64,000 nt of DNA, from contig WPDH01000458.1 of NCBI GenBank assembly GCA_019137255.1, forward strand, positions 1 through 64,000, written 5' to 3'. Below, piece by piece: positions 32,341-43,841 of the stretch. The DNA comes from Corinectria fuckeliana. Lineage: Eukaryota; Ascomycota; Sordariomycetes; Hypocreales; Nectriaceae. Under the pieces are notes generated by a model, which was not told the origin of the DNA, made no database searches, and saw nothing but the letters and a program-made list of their open reading frames with translations. Numbering within the stretch: position 1 is the first letter of the stretch; each line of letters opens with the position of its first letter. The position numbers and the translations under genes were made by a program.

Positions 32341-35300
32341 TCAATTCTTGCTTCTTCCCGAGACCCAGCTCATCCTTCTGGGTCTCGGATCTCGCGGAGG
32401 TGGAGGCACCTCTTCACCCACATCTAGGTCCTCTTCCTGTGTTTCGCTCCCATCTCGGTGGCTCATGCGATGGGTGAGTGCACTGATTTTGTCCTTGAGG
32501 TTGCTGGTCCCCGTCTTCCTCCGCACGCCAGCCTCGTGGCTGCTCATGCTCGACATGGGACGCTCGATCCCCGTACCCATCCTCCTAAATGCTGGTTGGG
32601 GCGGCGTTGCCATGCTATGCCCGCTGCTCGTCCCCGGTCGGAGAAGTTCCATGCCGTGCGTGTTGTTTTGCCGCATGCTGCGGTTGTCGTCGATGGGTGT
32701 AGGGGGCGTCATCATCAAGTATGTGGGGACCATGGACCCGTGTGCTGCGCCGTTGAGATGGGACCTGCGACTGGTAACGCTGGAACTGCGGCTTCGCCGT
32801 CGGGATGCGATTGATGGTGGCGGTATGCTGCTGTGCGTGCTGCCGCGGAGCGAGCGAGGCGGCGAGCGGGAGAAGTCGACCGGCGAGGAGCCATACATGC
32901 TGGACGAGTCGTCGCTATCGTTGATGCTGCCGGTGTAATGCTGTGAGCCTCCCGACGACGACGGAGCAATCATCACAGAGCTGTTGGCCAACTCTCTGAG
33001 CTTGTTGCGCTGCTCGGCGTTGGGCCGATGCTTGGAGAACTTGTTCCCAATGAGAGCACCCGTGTGAGAGATGAGCGCCTTTATCACCGCTTTCTTGAGC
33101 GCCAGCGCCAGGTCCAAGTTGGACCACGTCTTGTTCTGCCACTCGATCGGCGGCATCCTGAACACAAAGTCGTGCACATCCTCAAAGTTGCGCTGGTCCT
33201 TGCCCTTGTAGCTCAAGCAGAGCACCACCGACGGCATCTTGATGGAAGCAAACGTCATGAAGTGGCTCGCTCGCGTCATCATCTTGGTGAGGTCGTCCGA
33301 TGGTTGTAGGTCCTTGGCTTCAACTTGTTTCTTCCCGAGCGAGAACCGAGGGATCCGCTTCTCGCTGCTGGCTACGGACTCGGCCTTGGACTCGAAGCCG
33401 GTGTTCGTGCGTGCAAGACCAGGACGAGGAGTAGAGCCTGATCGCAAAGAGTCATGCGAAGCCTTCTTCAGTAGCGTCTTAGATGTCCCCGGCGTGCGGA
33501 ATAGGCGGAACGAATGCCCTTCGCCAGTGTTAACGCTCAGGGCCTTCTTCGAGGAACCCGCCTTTGAGTTGGAGGTCAAGGTCGGATGGAGTCTCAGCTC
33601 GAGGGATCCGGGCCGAGTGGTGAAAGACGACGACGAATCCCTTTCGAACGAAGTCGTGTCCGAGCGGCCATTTGTCGTATACAGCGAATCGTCATCGTCG
33701 TCTTCTCCGTTGGCGTTCATTTGCTTCATCATGAAAGGAGAGTCGTTCTTCGTGCTAGTCGCCCTTTCCTCGCCCATGCCCGGGAAGATGTACTCAAACA
33801 GCCGCTTGCCCACTTCACGCTCCAACTGCACCTTTATCGGCATCACGTTGACCTCGAACCCGTCCATGACGGTAATTCCAGCAATCGCCTCCAGCATGTA
33901 CCAGTACACGCGAATCATTTCCTTGGCATCCGTGTTGGGACCCAGCGGTCGTGCAGGGTCAATGTACGGCGCCACCATCTCCGGATAAGTGGCATCCGGG
34001 AGCAGATTCAGACCCAGCACCTTGCCCACCCGGATGAGGTTCACGTGAGAGCCATCCGAGTTGTCAGTGCGGTCGTACTCTAGGTCCTTCAGTTGAAACT
34101 CCACGAGCGGCTCGTTCGAATCCTGCATTAGGTGCCAGACGATATCTCGAACCGAAATGTTCCATCTCAACAAGCCCGTGCTGTCCGAGTTGACGTCGAA
34201 TTTTCTCTGAGACGACGTGATGGCCTTCATCATGAAGAACAGCTCGTCTTCACAAGCAGCTAGGTCACGCTCTAGGCGCAAGCGATCTTCCCAAGCCCTC
34301 TTGTCGAGATACATGGAGTACGTCTGGAAGTGTTCTTTGATCTCTTCCATTTGGCGGATCCGCTGTTGGAGCTTCTGTACCATGGCTGGAGCTCCACTCA
34401 AGTCGCTAAAGTCAGACGCCAGGATAATCTTCTCAAGGCGCTCGCTCCTCGTCTTCTCCAGCGGCTCATTGTACATGAGAAGATCCAGCACAATGACGTA
34501 GAGCGCGTAGTACTGAGACGAGTTGCATAGCGCTCGGGCTTGAGGGAACTCGACCCAAAGGTTGTCCATGCGGGACTCTGCATTCTCCTGCGAAGAAGTC
34601 TCGTCATCCATGTTGACCTCGTCGTTGTACTTGAGACGCAGGGTGTTGTATTTGTCATAACGGAGCATAGCCGACGTCTTCTGCACGACTCGCTTGAAAC
34701 CAAAGGGGTCTGCCTGGAAGTCAAACACAACCTCGATGGGGACCCAGGGCGGCCAGGATGATCCGCTCGGCGTCCCGTACTTGCTGCCGACGTACATCGA
34801 CAGCAAGTTAGTGAGGAACCATTTCTGATGGGTGACGAAGAACTGGATGCTGTCCATGTTGACCAGAAAGCGGCGCTGCACGAGACCACTGACGTTGTCG
34901 GAGATTCTCTCCTTGTCCATGACCTCCATGACCTTCAACTCCATACCCTTTGCCGTAGCGAGTACCACATGCTTCTTGTTCTTGTCGCTCTGCAGCTGTA
35001 TCTGCGGTGCGACAATCCGGATATGGTAGCTGCTTTGGGGGGTGAATTCCTCAGCAATGCCATTGACCAAATCCTCGATAGCCCCTTCCATGACGCCGTC
35101 CGCGTTCGTACTCCAGGTAGCGCTCGTAAACTTTCGGCCATCGCCGAGGATCTTCTTAATTCTATCCTCGATGTCTTGTGGGGTGTCACTCTCATTGATG
35201 CTTGGATCCTTTGGTGAGGGACCGCCATGGCCCCCATAAGTTGACTTTGGCTTGCCGTTGGCCTTTGCCTTATTCTGTTCCTCCACGATGTCCAGAATAA

Positions 35301-38300
35301 ATTTAATGGCTGGTCGCGAGAGGTAGTAGATAAATCCACGCCGTTGGCTGTTTTGGTGGAAGTAGCGGAGGACGATATTTCGCAACAAGTTGTTCCACTT
35401 CAGTTGCATGTTGTGAATGACGAATCGGTTGTTGAACTCGCTCTCAAACTCCGTGGTTGACGGGATATGGATCGTCTCATCGTGAATGCCGATCGATCCT
35501 ACAGATCGTTTTCGGTCTCCGCTGGCTCTTTGACTGCTCCATGATGGCTTGGCTCGTGTCTGGTCCAGCATTGTTTCCAGAAACTCCTTCTTCTCGCGCA
35601 GGACATTGCTATGCTTCCTGAGGGAATCGAAGGCTTGCACCACTTCGGGATCTTTCCCGTCGGACCTAATAACCTTCAGATGCGCTTCGCCCACGTCGCG
35701 CTCGTGCGTCTGCATCTGGATACCAAGTTGGTCTAGTCGCTCCTGGATGAGTTGTCCCTGGACCCGGATGGGGTCGTTGTCATGGTTGAGGATGCAAAAG
35801 TGCGTAGGCTCGTCGCCAAATGGACTCGTTCGAGTTGGGTCTCCAGCAATAACGCCGCCAATATCAGTCTGGCGGAAATATGTCAATCGGGGGGCGTACA
35901 CTAGGGGTAGAATTTTGGTGTCGGGGTGCGGTTCGGTGGGTAGAATCCAGTCCAACTCGACAAAGTCGTCCATATCAATCCAGCTAAAGTCATTGTCGGG
36001 GATAGTGAAGCGTGAGAGATCTGGCTTATCCTCCGAGTCGCTCATCAAGGTCGCAATCGACCCCTTCTTGATGGCTTCTGTGGTGGTTCCCCTTAGACTC
36101 GCCGACACTGCACGAACGTCTGCGCTGACGAGATCCAGCTGGGCGGCGTGGATCTTGATCCCAGAAGTTCGAGCGGTTTCGTTGTGTCGTCCCTTACCAA
36201 GAGTGTTGAACTCCTCTCTTCGTTGATGTAGATCCAACGAGAAGCTGTCAAAGCGAACCTTCACGCCAGTGGCGGACACTGCGTTCTCCGAGTAGTCTTC
36301 CACATCCTTGTGTTTGTAGATGTGGCTCAAGAATAGCGGTGCTAAGAGAAGATTGTACTTGACAGTCGCCAAATGCCGGCCAAATTTCTTGCTGTTCTTC
36401 TCGCGGCCGGGGAACAAGCTGCCTTGCCGGATGGGTAGTGACAATGGCTGACCAAAGAGGCCCCACCACTCAAAGAAGTGGGTGAAGAAGCGCGGCGTGA
36501 GATGAATCGTGTTGTAGCTCCGTGATGGTTCTGGGTTTTCGGACAACCAATCACGGTCAACTGGGGCTCGGACTGCAATTGACAAATGAATGTGCCGACT
36601 CCTGAACCCACGCATAGCGTCATAAGGAATACCGCCTTCGTCTTTGGCCCAGTGTGGGTTCTTGAGAACAATGTCGTAGTGAGGCCTAAAGTCGAAACTG
36701 CGTCGTCCGTCGACGATCGCACGCTCAAAGATGAGGCCAACCAAGAACTGGACTTTGCCCGAAAGTTTCATCACGACCTTTTTGAATGTGGCCTCGGATT
36801 TGTATTTCTCATCGGGTGTATGCCTCTCGAGCTCGGTCTGCTGTCGTGCTGCTTCGCGGACTTCGTGGCTATAATCGGGAATTGCGAGAACATACTCGCT
36901 ACTTTCTACAGCGATGAAGCGCTTCGGGTCATCTTCAGCGTTGACGCTCCATTTGACATCATTACGCCAGCACATGAGGAAGCCCGCACCATTTCCAGTG
37001 ACTTGGTACGGGTCGCGGGTCCCTTTCAGAGCCAGATGCATGTCGCCATCGCCTTTCCAAGCTGCGTGCATCTTGGAGTGGAAGTTGAGTCGAAGCTTGT
37101 CCCAGAAGCCGACGCGCTCTGAGGGATCAAATTGAGGCTTCGTGAAGGACTCGATGACCATCATCATATCCTGAATGGCCGGCTGGTAGCAGGGGCCCCA
37201 TGTGATGCGAGTAGGCAGAGCCGAGTTGACGTCCATATACACATCCGAGTATGACTTGACAGGGCCAATGGTGCGACGGACCTCGATGACGAAGCCGCCA
37301 TCTTTAGAGGTTGGGTCCGCGTTCCTAGGAGCGATGACGTTGACTCGAACTCGGCGGGTGGACTCGACTCCTCGGAACTCTTCAGCAACGACAAAGTTCG
37401 CCTTCAACGACACGGACTGAAGCTTCGGAGACTGTCCGTACTTCATTGGCGGAAAGTGTAATAGTGGCAGCGGGTAGTCGCGTAGCGTCACCTTGCCCTC
37501 ACCCATTTCGAGGCCAACATGCATCGGCACGAGCAGACTATACTGCATGTCTCTGGGCATTCCCTTTCCGATCTTATGCAAGAAATCCGGCAAATCCTTC
37601 ATCGGGAACGTCGGCTTGTCGAGCGTGAAATGCAGATCGCTGATCAGGGTAGACATCAATGCCGGTCTTGGGGGGACCTCGAGGAGGTTCTCGGCCTCTT
37701 CGATGTCGTCCGGAAGTTGGCTAGGTCCCCAGAACTGCTTGCGGGCTTCCCTTATGTTATTCTGGTCGACCTCGTAGGCCTTGTCAATGCGCCTCTTCCA
37801 GCTTTGGCAGTTAAAGGTGTCCAAATTGTAGCGAGCATCGCGCTCGGAAATCTTGGAAGATCCATTGACCCCGAAACTTTCGGACTCGGGGTCGTATCTG
37901 GGGACCCTCCCGCGATGAGCAGTAGACTGTCCGTCTGTCGCACCTATAGCATCTAGGCTTCGACTTCGGAATGCAGATGAAGAAGGAGCTTCGGGTCGTC
38001 CACGCGGGAAAGTCGATCGTGCTCGAAGCTTGCTACTCCCCCTTCGAATTTCCTCTTCGCGAACTCTCTTCAACTTTACGCGGAAGGCGTCCTCTCGCGC
38101 AATTCGCTGTACTTGCTCCTTGAGGCCAGTTCGGTAGATCATGCCCAGCTTCCACTCAAAGGCGCCATCCTCAAGCTCAAACAAGAAGCTTCTGGTTCGG
38201 ACAGATACCTTTGGCACAACCTTAGGCCCTTCAGGTTTCTTTTCGAGGATGTACTCATTGGTTCCAGTCTTGAAGCGATGATGCAGTTGCTGTACTGCCT

Positions 38301-41277
38301 TGATGACGTTGATGAAGTTGTCACTGATACGACTGAGAATGACCTCGTGCGGGATGCCAATGCGAACCGCCTCCGTCACGATATCAATCATCTTCTCCTC
38401 GATAATCGCACCAAGTGGTGACTTCCGCCTAGACTCTCGGAAATCAAGGCGACCTGACTTGACGGTAAGAAGTCTGGCCCAGACATTGCGTATTCGCGGC
38501 GGCTCAGTGTACAGTCGGACGAGTTTCGCGGCGATGTACGGAGTAGACCATCTGTGCCGGCCCATCTCCAGGCCATATAGGTGTAGCATCATGGATGGGT
38601 CGTGCGGCATCTCGGCCTTCAATTGCACCAGAGCGGCCTTGAAGTCGAAGGTGACCAATTCCGAGGTGGCCGTGGACGGCACGCCGCTGTGCTCCTGTTG
38701 AGATCCCGGGGGCGCCAGGCGGCTGGAAGGCGGAGACATGCTCTTCGTGCTGTGCTCTTGCTTGTGTTGGGGAACGTCCCAACTTGTCTGCATGAAGGCC
38801 TTTCGCAACGTCATGACAGCCACTCCCACGGCATAATGTCGATACAGGGAGTACTGGGCAAGGATGGTCCGTACCGTCACTCCGACGTTGAATACTGGAC
38901 CATGGGCATCGCTCGCCGCAGACAGCAAGAGCTCAAGACGGGGAATGTTGATGAAGGGTTCCGGCTCAAGCTTGTCAATTTCGTCCATGATCTGGGCCTC
39001 GAGGCCGCGAGCGTAGATGGTAAGTCGACGACCATCTCCAATATTCTGAGGCTTCTTTTTGTGCCGGGGCGAGCTGGACGGTGGCGTAAAGTCCGAATCA
39101 GACTGCGTCATTGACCGACTATTGGCCCGTCGCCTTGATGGCCTTCTCTGCAACCCCTCTAATCGATGCGCCTGATACTCGGCTGCTGCACTATCCCAGT
39201 GTAGGAACACCCCGCGAGTGTTGTCTGAAATGTCCTCGTCGATCCCGGCGATTTCAACATTGAAGTCGGTGACCTCGACTTGGTATCGAAGGAGCCAGCT
39301 TGGCATTGACCGAAGGAAGTTTTTGCCCCTGGAGGGTTTGACAAACTTGTCCTTCTCTGGTTCCCCATCGAGTCGCAACTCTCGGACAATCTGGCGGAGT
39401 CCATCCGTGATCTCAGGTCTAATCATACTGACAGAGGCTGACTGGAGATTTCCTGTCATTTCGACGTAGACATCAGGCCGTGCGCCGAGATGCACCTTCA
39501 TGTCAAATGACTCGGTAGTAATAAGATTAAATCGGTCACCCGTATTAGTTTGGTAGTAAAGATCATGAGATTGAAGACGCACTGCCCCATCTAGAGAGTA
39601 ATGAATGTCTTCGACAAGGGAATGGGATGATTCCATGTCCAATGAAATTGAGGAAATGGATGAGATGATAAGATCGAAGTCGTCTGGATCCTCCGTCTTC
39701 TGCAGGGGCTTGAGCTTGATGCGCACAACTGGCTCGTGCATTGAGAATTTGACAGTCGCCTTTGGCAGGAGGCGTGAGATAATATGGTGATTGTCCTTTT
39801 GGGCTCGTTGGGCCTTTGGCTTTGACTTCAGCAGAGAAATAAGAAGGGGAAGGTGATGGGGTTCGAGGTCGACCGAGGGTGAGGTGACAACGGAGTTGGC
39901 AAACAGGATGTTTGCATTCCTCCCCTCAATGGTCGCTTCTTGCAGAACCTCCACAGTCTTGGATAGAAACGTGGTCTTGACGGTCGTCGTGGCCATCGGG
40001 ATGTAGACGAGTCGATCAGACTGGCCATGGCCATCATCTAGACCAACAGAAATCGACAAGGCAGCACCCAAAGCCTCGTGTGCAATGGCTTCGGGGGGGA
40101 AGTACATCCTGTGTGCTGGAGACTTGGGGTCGAGTTTGTGAAGATCAATACCGACCTCTTTCATTGCAGCATTGAGTAGGATAGGATCAGCTCCGCGTTT
40201 GAGAGGCTGGACCTTCGTTGAAATGCCGAGGAAGCTGACGGCAAATTGGACTTCCTTTACGCCTCGCAGGATGGAGCTGAAAAACTCCTTGGAATCAGAC
40301 ACAGCTCTCTGGGTGTCCTCGTTCTGGCTACCTGGTTCATCGACCTCTTGCACGACCTTCCCAAGGAAAATGTCAATGGGGTCATCTGCACTTGGAGACT
40401 TGGGGTCTTTTCGAAGTTGTTTGAGTTTGTCGATGCAAATTTGCATGTCGTCGAGCGGGATGTGAAGGCGCCCAAGCTTCAACGACAATGCGGCATCCCG
40501 CAATCCTTCCCTTGACTTGTACAAGAACCCATGGATATTCAAGAATAGGTGGTCCAACAATTCCATCGACTCGCTCCCTTCAGCCGTAAACAGGACACTC
40601 CGGACGGACATTGTCCACTCGGCTTGTCGATCTTTACTTGGTGAATGCTTTCCTTGAATGAAGAAGCGCGCTCGATCGACCATCTTAGGCCGAGTGTCGA
40701 CCGACAGAGTGAAGCTTCCGACTTGAATATTGCCGACGTCCACAATATTGACAGTCGAGTTGGTAGCAACCACATCTATCAATTTGAGCCAGCTGATATT
40801 CCGGTGGAGTCTTTTGATCTTTTCCTTGATATTGGTGAGCTTCTTCCACGTCTCGCTTCGAATTATCGACTTTGCGCCGTGGCGGGAGGATCGTGGACTG
40901 GGACTTGGTGTAAATTTGGAATCGGCGCTCTTGTTCTTGCCCGTCTCTGTATCGCTCGTTTCGGCATCTGACTCGGCGGATTTGTTTCCTTCCAGCTCCT
41001 GAATGTTCAACGTGACGACCAGCTCACTAAGAACTAAACTTAGCCATGTCGGTTGGGCGAAGGTTGGGCGATGGACGTTTAGCCCAAAGCCCCGAATTTC
41101 GACCCTGCATCCATCTCGCGGGGTGTAGGCAAGTCGGCGCAAAGACAAGTAGCCGATTCGCTGGATGGAGATTCCCGTGAGGATTCGAAGGACGGCGAGA
41201 AGGACGAAGGACGACAAGTAGAGCAGGACGATAAGGCCGAACACAAAGGTCGGATTTAGAAGAGCCATGTTTTGCAT
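32341..41277 (-). CDS. FMP27: FMP27/BLTP2-type bridge-like lipid transfer protein
   Basis: A 2978-residue protein in one uninterrupted frame. The family (yeast FMP27, animal Hobbit/BLTP2, plant SABRE) forms a long hydrophobic groove that moves bulk lipid between ER and plasma membrane at contact sites. Residues about 8-32 form the N-terminal membrane anchor ('FVFGLIVLLYLSSFVLLAVL'). This is followed by the conserved 'GFGLNVHRP' start of the repeating-beta-groove region. The family's GFWDK motif is at 1390-1394 and its WPPW motif at 2175-2178, in the expected order. The last 450 residues are Ser/Arg/Pro-rich, with an acidic patch ('GEDDDDDS') near 2515-2530, and look disordered. The start at 41277 is followed by a second in-frame Met three codons later (41268), which may be the real one. 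Absence of introns over 8.9 kb is notable. Identity is secure from the two named motifs plus length. Confidence 0.95.
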   Translation of the reverse strand: MQNMALLNPTFVFGLIVLLYLSSFVLLAVLRILTGISIQRIGYLSLRRLAYTPRDGCRVEIRGFGLNVHRPTFAQPTWLSLVLSELVVTLNIQELEGNKSAESDAETSDTETGKNKSADSKFTPSPSPRSSRHGAKSIIRSETWKKLTNIKEKIKRLHRNISWLKLIDVVATNSTVNIVDVGNIQVGSFTLSVDTRPKMVDRARFFIQGKHSPSKDRQAEWTMSVRSVLFTAEGSESMELLDHLFLNIHGFLYKSREGLRDAALSLKLGRLHIPLDDMQICIDKLKQLRKDPKSPSADDPIDIFLGKVVQEVDEPGSQNEDTQRAVSDSKEFFSSILRGVKEVQFAVSFLGISTKVQPLKRGADPILLNAAMKEVGIDLHKLDPKSPAHRMYFPPEAIAHEALGAALSISVGLDDGHGQSDRLVYIPMATTTVKTTFLSKTVEVLQEATIEGRNANILFANSVVTSPSVDLEPHHLPLLISLLKSKPKAQRAQKDNHHIISRLLPKATVKFSMHEPVVRIKLKPLQKTEDPDDFDLIISSISSISLDMESSHSLVEDIHYSLDGAVRLQSHDLYYQTNTGDRFNLITTESFDMKVHLGARPDVYVEMTGNLQSASVSMIRPEITDGLRQIVRELRLDGEPEKDKFVKPSRGKNFLRSMPSWLLRYQVEVTDFNVEIAGIDEDISDNTRGVFLHWDSAAAEYQAHRLEGLQRRPSRRRANSRSMTQSDSDFTPPSSSPRHKKKPQNIGDGRRLTIYARGLEAQIMDEIDKLEPEPFINIPRLELLLSAASDAHGPVFNVGVTVRTILAQYSLYRHYAVGVAVMTLRKAFMQTSWDVPQHKQEHSTKSMSPPSSRLAPPGSQQEHSGVPSTATSELVTFDFKAALVQLKAEMPHDPSMMLHLYGLEMGRHRWSTPYIAAKLVRLYTEPPRIRNVWARLLTVKSGRLDFRESRRKSPLGAIIEEKMIDIVTEAVRIGIPHEVILSRISDNFINVIKAVQQLHHRFKTGTNEYILEKKPEGPKVVPKVSVRTRSFLFELEDGAFEWKLGMIYRTGLKEQVQRIAREDAFRVKLKRVREEEIRRGSSKLRARSTFPRGRPEAPSSSAFRSRSLDAIGATDGQSTAHRGRVPRYDPESESFGVNGSSKISERDARYNLDTFNCQSWKRRIDKAYEVDQNNIREARKQFWGPSQLPDDIEEAENLLEVPPRPALMSTLISDLHFTLDKPTFPMKDLPDFLHKIGKGMPRDMQYSLLVPMHVGLEMGEGKVTLRDYPLPLLHFPPMKYGQSPKLQSVSLKANFVVAEEFRGVESTRRVRVNVIAPRNADPTSKDGGFVIEVRRTIGPVKSYSDVYMDVNSALPTRITWGPCYQPAIQDMMMVIESFTKPQFDPSERVGFWDKLRLNFHSKMHAAWKGDGDMHLALKGTRDPYQVTGNGAGFLMCWRNDVKWSVNAEDDPKRFIAVESSEYVLAIPDYSHEVREAARQQTELERHTPDEKYKSEATFKKVVMKLSGKVQFLVGLIFERAIVDGRRSFDFRPHYDIVLKNPHWAKDEGGIPYDAMRGFRSRHIHLSIAVRAPVDRDWLSENPEPSRSYNTIHLTPRFFTHFFEWWGLFGQPLSLPIRQGSLFPGREKNSKKFGRHLATVKYNLLLAPLFLSHIYKHKDVEDYSENAVSATGVKVRFDSFSLDLHQRREEFNTLGKGRHNETARTSGIKIHAAQLDLVSADVRAVSASLRGTTTEAIKKGSIATLMSDSEDKPDLSRFTIPDNDFSWIDMDDFVELDWILPTEPHPDTKILPLVYAPRLTYFRQTDIGGVIAGDPTRTSPFGDEPTHFCILNHDNDPIRVQGQLIQERLDQLGIQMQTHERDVGEAHLKVIRSDGKDPEVVQAFDSLRKHSNVLREKKEFLETMLDQTRAKPSWSSQRASGDRKRSVGSIGIHDETIHIPSTTEFESEFNNRFVIHNMQLKWNNLLRNIVLRYFHQNSQRRGFIYYLSRPAIKFILDIVEEQNKAKANGKPKSTYGGHGGPSPKDPSINESDTPQDIEDRIKKILGDGRKFTSATWSTNADGVMEGAIEDLVNGIAEEFTPQSSYHIRIVAPQIQLQSDKNKKHVVLATAKGMELKVMEVMDKERISDNVSGLVQRRFLVNMDSIQFFVTHQKWFLTNLLSMYVGSKYGTPSGSSWPPWVPIEVVFDFQADPFGFKRVVQKTSAMLRYDKYNTLRLKYNDEVNMDDETSSQENAESRMDNLWVEFPQARALCNSSQYYALYVIVLDLLMYNEPLEKTRSERLEKIILASDFSDLSGAPAMVQKLQQRIRQMEEIKEHFQTYSMYLDKRAWEDRLRLERDLAACEDELFFMMKAITSSQRKFDVNSDSTGLLRWNISVRDIVWHLMQDSNEPLVEFQLKDLEYDRTDNSDGSHVNLIRVGKVLGLNLLPDATYPEMVAPYIDPARPLGPNTDAKEMIRVYWYMLEAIAGITVMDGFEVNVMPIKVQLEREVGKRLFEYIFPGMGEERATSTKNDSPFMMKQMNANGEDDDDDSLYTTNGRSDTTSFERDSSSSFTTRPGSLELRLHPTLTSNSKAGSSKKALSVNTGEGHSFRLFRTPGTSKTLLKKASHDSLRSGSTPRPGLARTNTGFESKAESVASSEKRIPRFSLGKKQVEAKDLQPSDDLTKMMTRASHFMTFASIKMPSVVLCLSYKGKDQRNFEDVHDFVFRMPPIEWQNKTWSNLDLALALKKAVIKALISHTGALIGNKFSKHRPNAEQRNKLRELANSSVMIAPSSSGGSQHYTGSINDSDDSSSMYGSSPVDFSRSPPRSLRGSTHSSIPPPSIASRRRSRSSSVTSRRSHLNGAAHGSMVPTYLMMTPPTPIDDNRSMRQNNTHGMELLRPGTSSGHSMATPPQPAFRRMGTGIERPMSSMSSHEAGVRRKTGTSNLKDKISALTHRMSHRDGSETQEEDLDVGEEVPPPPRDPRPRRMSWVSGRSKN

Positions 41278-43841
41278 GCTCCCGCGAAGCCTCTCCGCTT
41301 AGGTGACTGCGCAACGAGCAATCAACATACATCAGTATTCGTCTTCGTACAGGGGGCGGTGTAAACCAGGTGGCGTGGTACTGCAACTTACATGTGCTCC
41401 TAGCAGAGGAGGTACCATGCCCTCGCTTTCACTCAAGTCCTCATAAAGGGGGTTACGCCATCGCCGCGGGTCCGGACATGCGAGTGGGTTGAGAAATGCC
41501 GAATTTCCGGTCTGTTCCCACGAGTTCCGTCGCACAATCTTCTAAGCAGTCGAGGGGCAGGTTCCCACGCGCTCGAAGCACTGAATAGGGCTCGAGGGCG
41601 TTGATAATCCGATAAGGTGGTGTTTCCAGCCCGGATGGTTCGGCGTGGGGTCAAGCACCAGGGGCGACAAGTCGAATTGGCGGCGGCTGGAGGCAGATAA
41701 GTCGAGGCTAGGAAGGATGCGGATTGGAAATCGTGACGTCAAGGGCGCCAGTCGTCGCAGTCGGAGAAAAGGGGCAGCGGGTAGCTCGGAAGCTTTGGGC
41801 GCGCAACGTGTAGGATCGTGCGCGACAGCAACGCCGATAGAGAGCGACGAGGCGGCGGGTGAGGAGGAGGGAAGGTTGAAGAGGTGTCGAGGGGCCAGCG
41901 ACAAAAAGATACGTCGAGTTGGAGGAGATGGAAATGGCCCGGGAAGTTTAGTGATGGATCCCTAGTAGAGTAAGCCACTCTTTCAGCCAATGTTGCCGGG
42001 TACCTACGTACCCCCATGGTGGGAGGGCTTGAGTCCGCTGGGGCCGGCCCCTGTCCCATTCTCCCAATCTGATCCTCAAAAGATACTTGCATCACCCGGG
42101 GATACAAGGGGCTTTTTGAAGTACCTCGGAAGCCCGCCCCTGGGGAAGATGCTCACCCCAGGTGCTAGATCCGCGAGGCCCAGTGAGTTCCAGCGAGTCG
42201 CAGGGAGGTTCAAGCGAACCTGGAACCCACGGAACTGCATTGGCACCTCGAGGCGGCGTTGCGTTGCAAAGCGCACGAGCCAGCCTACATCCCATTTCCA
42301 CATTTCCCGCCACAATTGCCAGGTACGTACCATTTTCCTAAGGGCATTTGATGATTTTGATCTCCTCGACGGGACATTCCCCATCACGCGTAATAATCTT
42401 TCGTCATCTCGGCCGGATCCTAGCCGAGACACAATCAACAACCGTTTACTCCGTACCAAGGTACCTAGATAGCCAGCTCCTGCTCAGATCAAGATTCCTT
42501 CACTGTCAAGGCTGCTTGCTTAAGCTTAAACTCAGCAGATCGAAATACACAACTTAAAACTAGTACACGAATACAGACAGTTCTGTACGACTACGGGCTG
42601 CGACGCACAGCAGCGTTGCAGGCTTGCAGCACCCCGGCGATCCGCGGGCAGTCAGCGCTCATCACCGGCTTGGCGGCTCAACCCGTACTACTAGCTTACA
42701 GTACGTAATTATGTACGAATACGCTGAAAAGCGTTCCCTCTTGGCCTGTGCTTCTGGCGGCTGTCCTCCCAAACCCTCACGTCAGTCCACTTTCCATTGC
42801 CTTCATTTACACCTGGATCATCCAATGTTCATCTCCGTGAGATACGTCTCTACTTTCGCCTCAAATTCTCTCCACTGGTTGTCGTCTTCGTTAATTCTCA
42901 GCTTCGATGCGGGAGATGGCCTTAGTAGTATGTACATCCGCACTATCCTTGTAATCCCACCTCAACTCGTCTCGCTACTGTACTCTAGACACTACTTTGC
43001 AGGAGATATACCTAGGGCTGTTCTTTCGGCGCAACCCTCGGCGAGCGTCCGAATTTACAACACCACCCACACAATTCCTTGATAAATCAGTCCCGCTGTG
43101 TCTCAATCTCTTCCTTTTGGTAGCCATGTTCAAACCAATGTCTGACTGCCCGGGCGGGAGATCGTCGTCTATATCTGTGTCTTTCAACTCTTTGACACAG
43201 TTCCAGGCCATAAGTCTCCGTACACCTCCAAATTTCACACAAAGAACTAGCAAAATGTATACTATATCAAGCTTATTCAACGCGCTGGCCGACAACAGCA
43301 AGACATATCATCATTCAAGCACTTCACTTGATAGCGACCTCGGTCATCAATAGCTTACGTCTTACACACGGGCCACGGCCAGCTGTCAGATGCTTCGCTC
43401 CTGGTGTCCTACGGGGTATTATTTTTGGTAGGGCGTTCTAGCGTGCTCCCCTAGCCGTTGCAAACCGTCAGGCACCAAACCTACAGCCATAATGACCTTG
43501 CCATGCATGCCATGCGATGTGACCGTGCATGTTATGCTTGTCCGGGGAGCATCACGCTGTAATGATTGGCCCGAGTTTAGTTGAAGTTGTTGGGAATCTC
43601 GGGTTTGTTGGTGAGGTTCCATACAATCCTTGGAAGGGCGGGGTCGAGATGTCACGTAGCCAGCATCACAGAGTCGTGGCACACGTTATTTGGGCAAAGC
43701 TACTTCAGCCACTCGATCGGATGTCCAATAACCACCAATGAGATTTCGAAGCAGCCCCTCCAAGCTTTCATATTCAATCCATGTTTCCCAGAGTTGGGTA
43801 GGACGAGAAACGTCGCGGGCCATGAATCGGTATTTTTTCTC
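41278..43841. other. Intergenic between Tim17-like gene and FMP27
   Basis: About 2.6 kb. Its left end holds the FMP27 promoter and leader (minus strand). Open frames here are short and unsupported; the interval has AT-richer patches near 42500-42720 and 43000-43330 but no recognisable repeat or RNA gene. Confidence 0.5.

Noticed and set aside
33239..33988. 249-codon plus-strand frame inside FMP27
   Set aside because: Antisense shadow of a coding region with strong family motifs on the minus strand.
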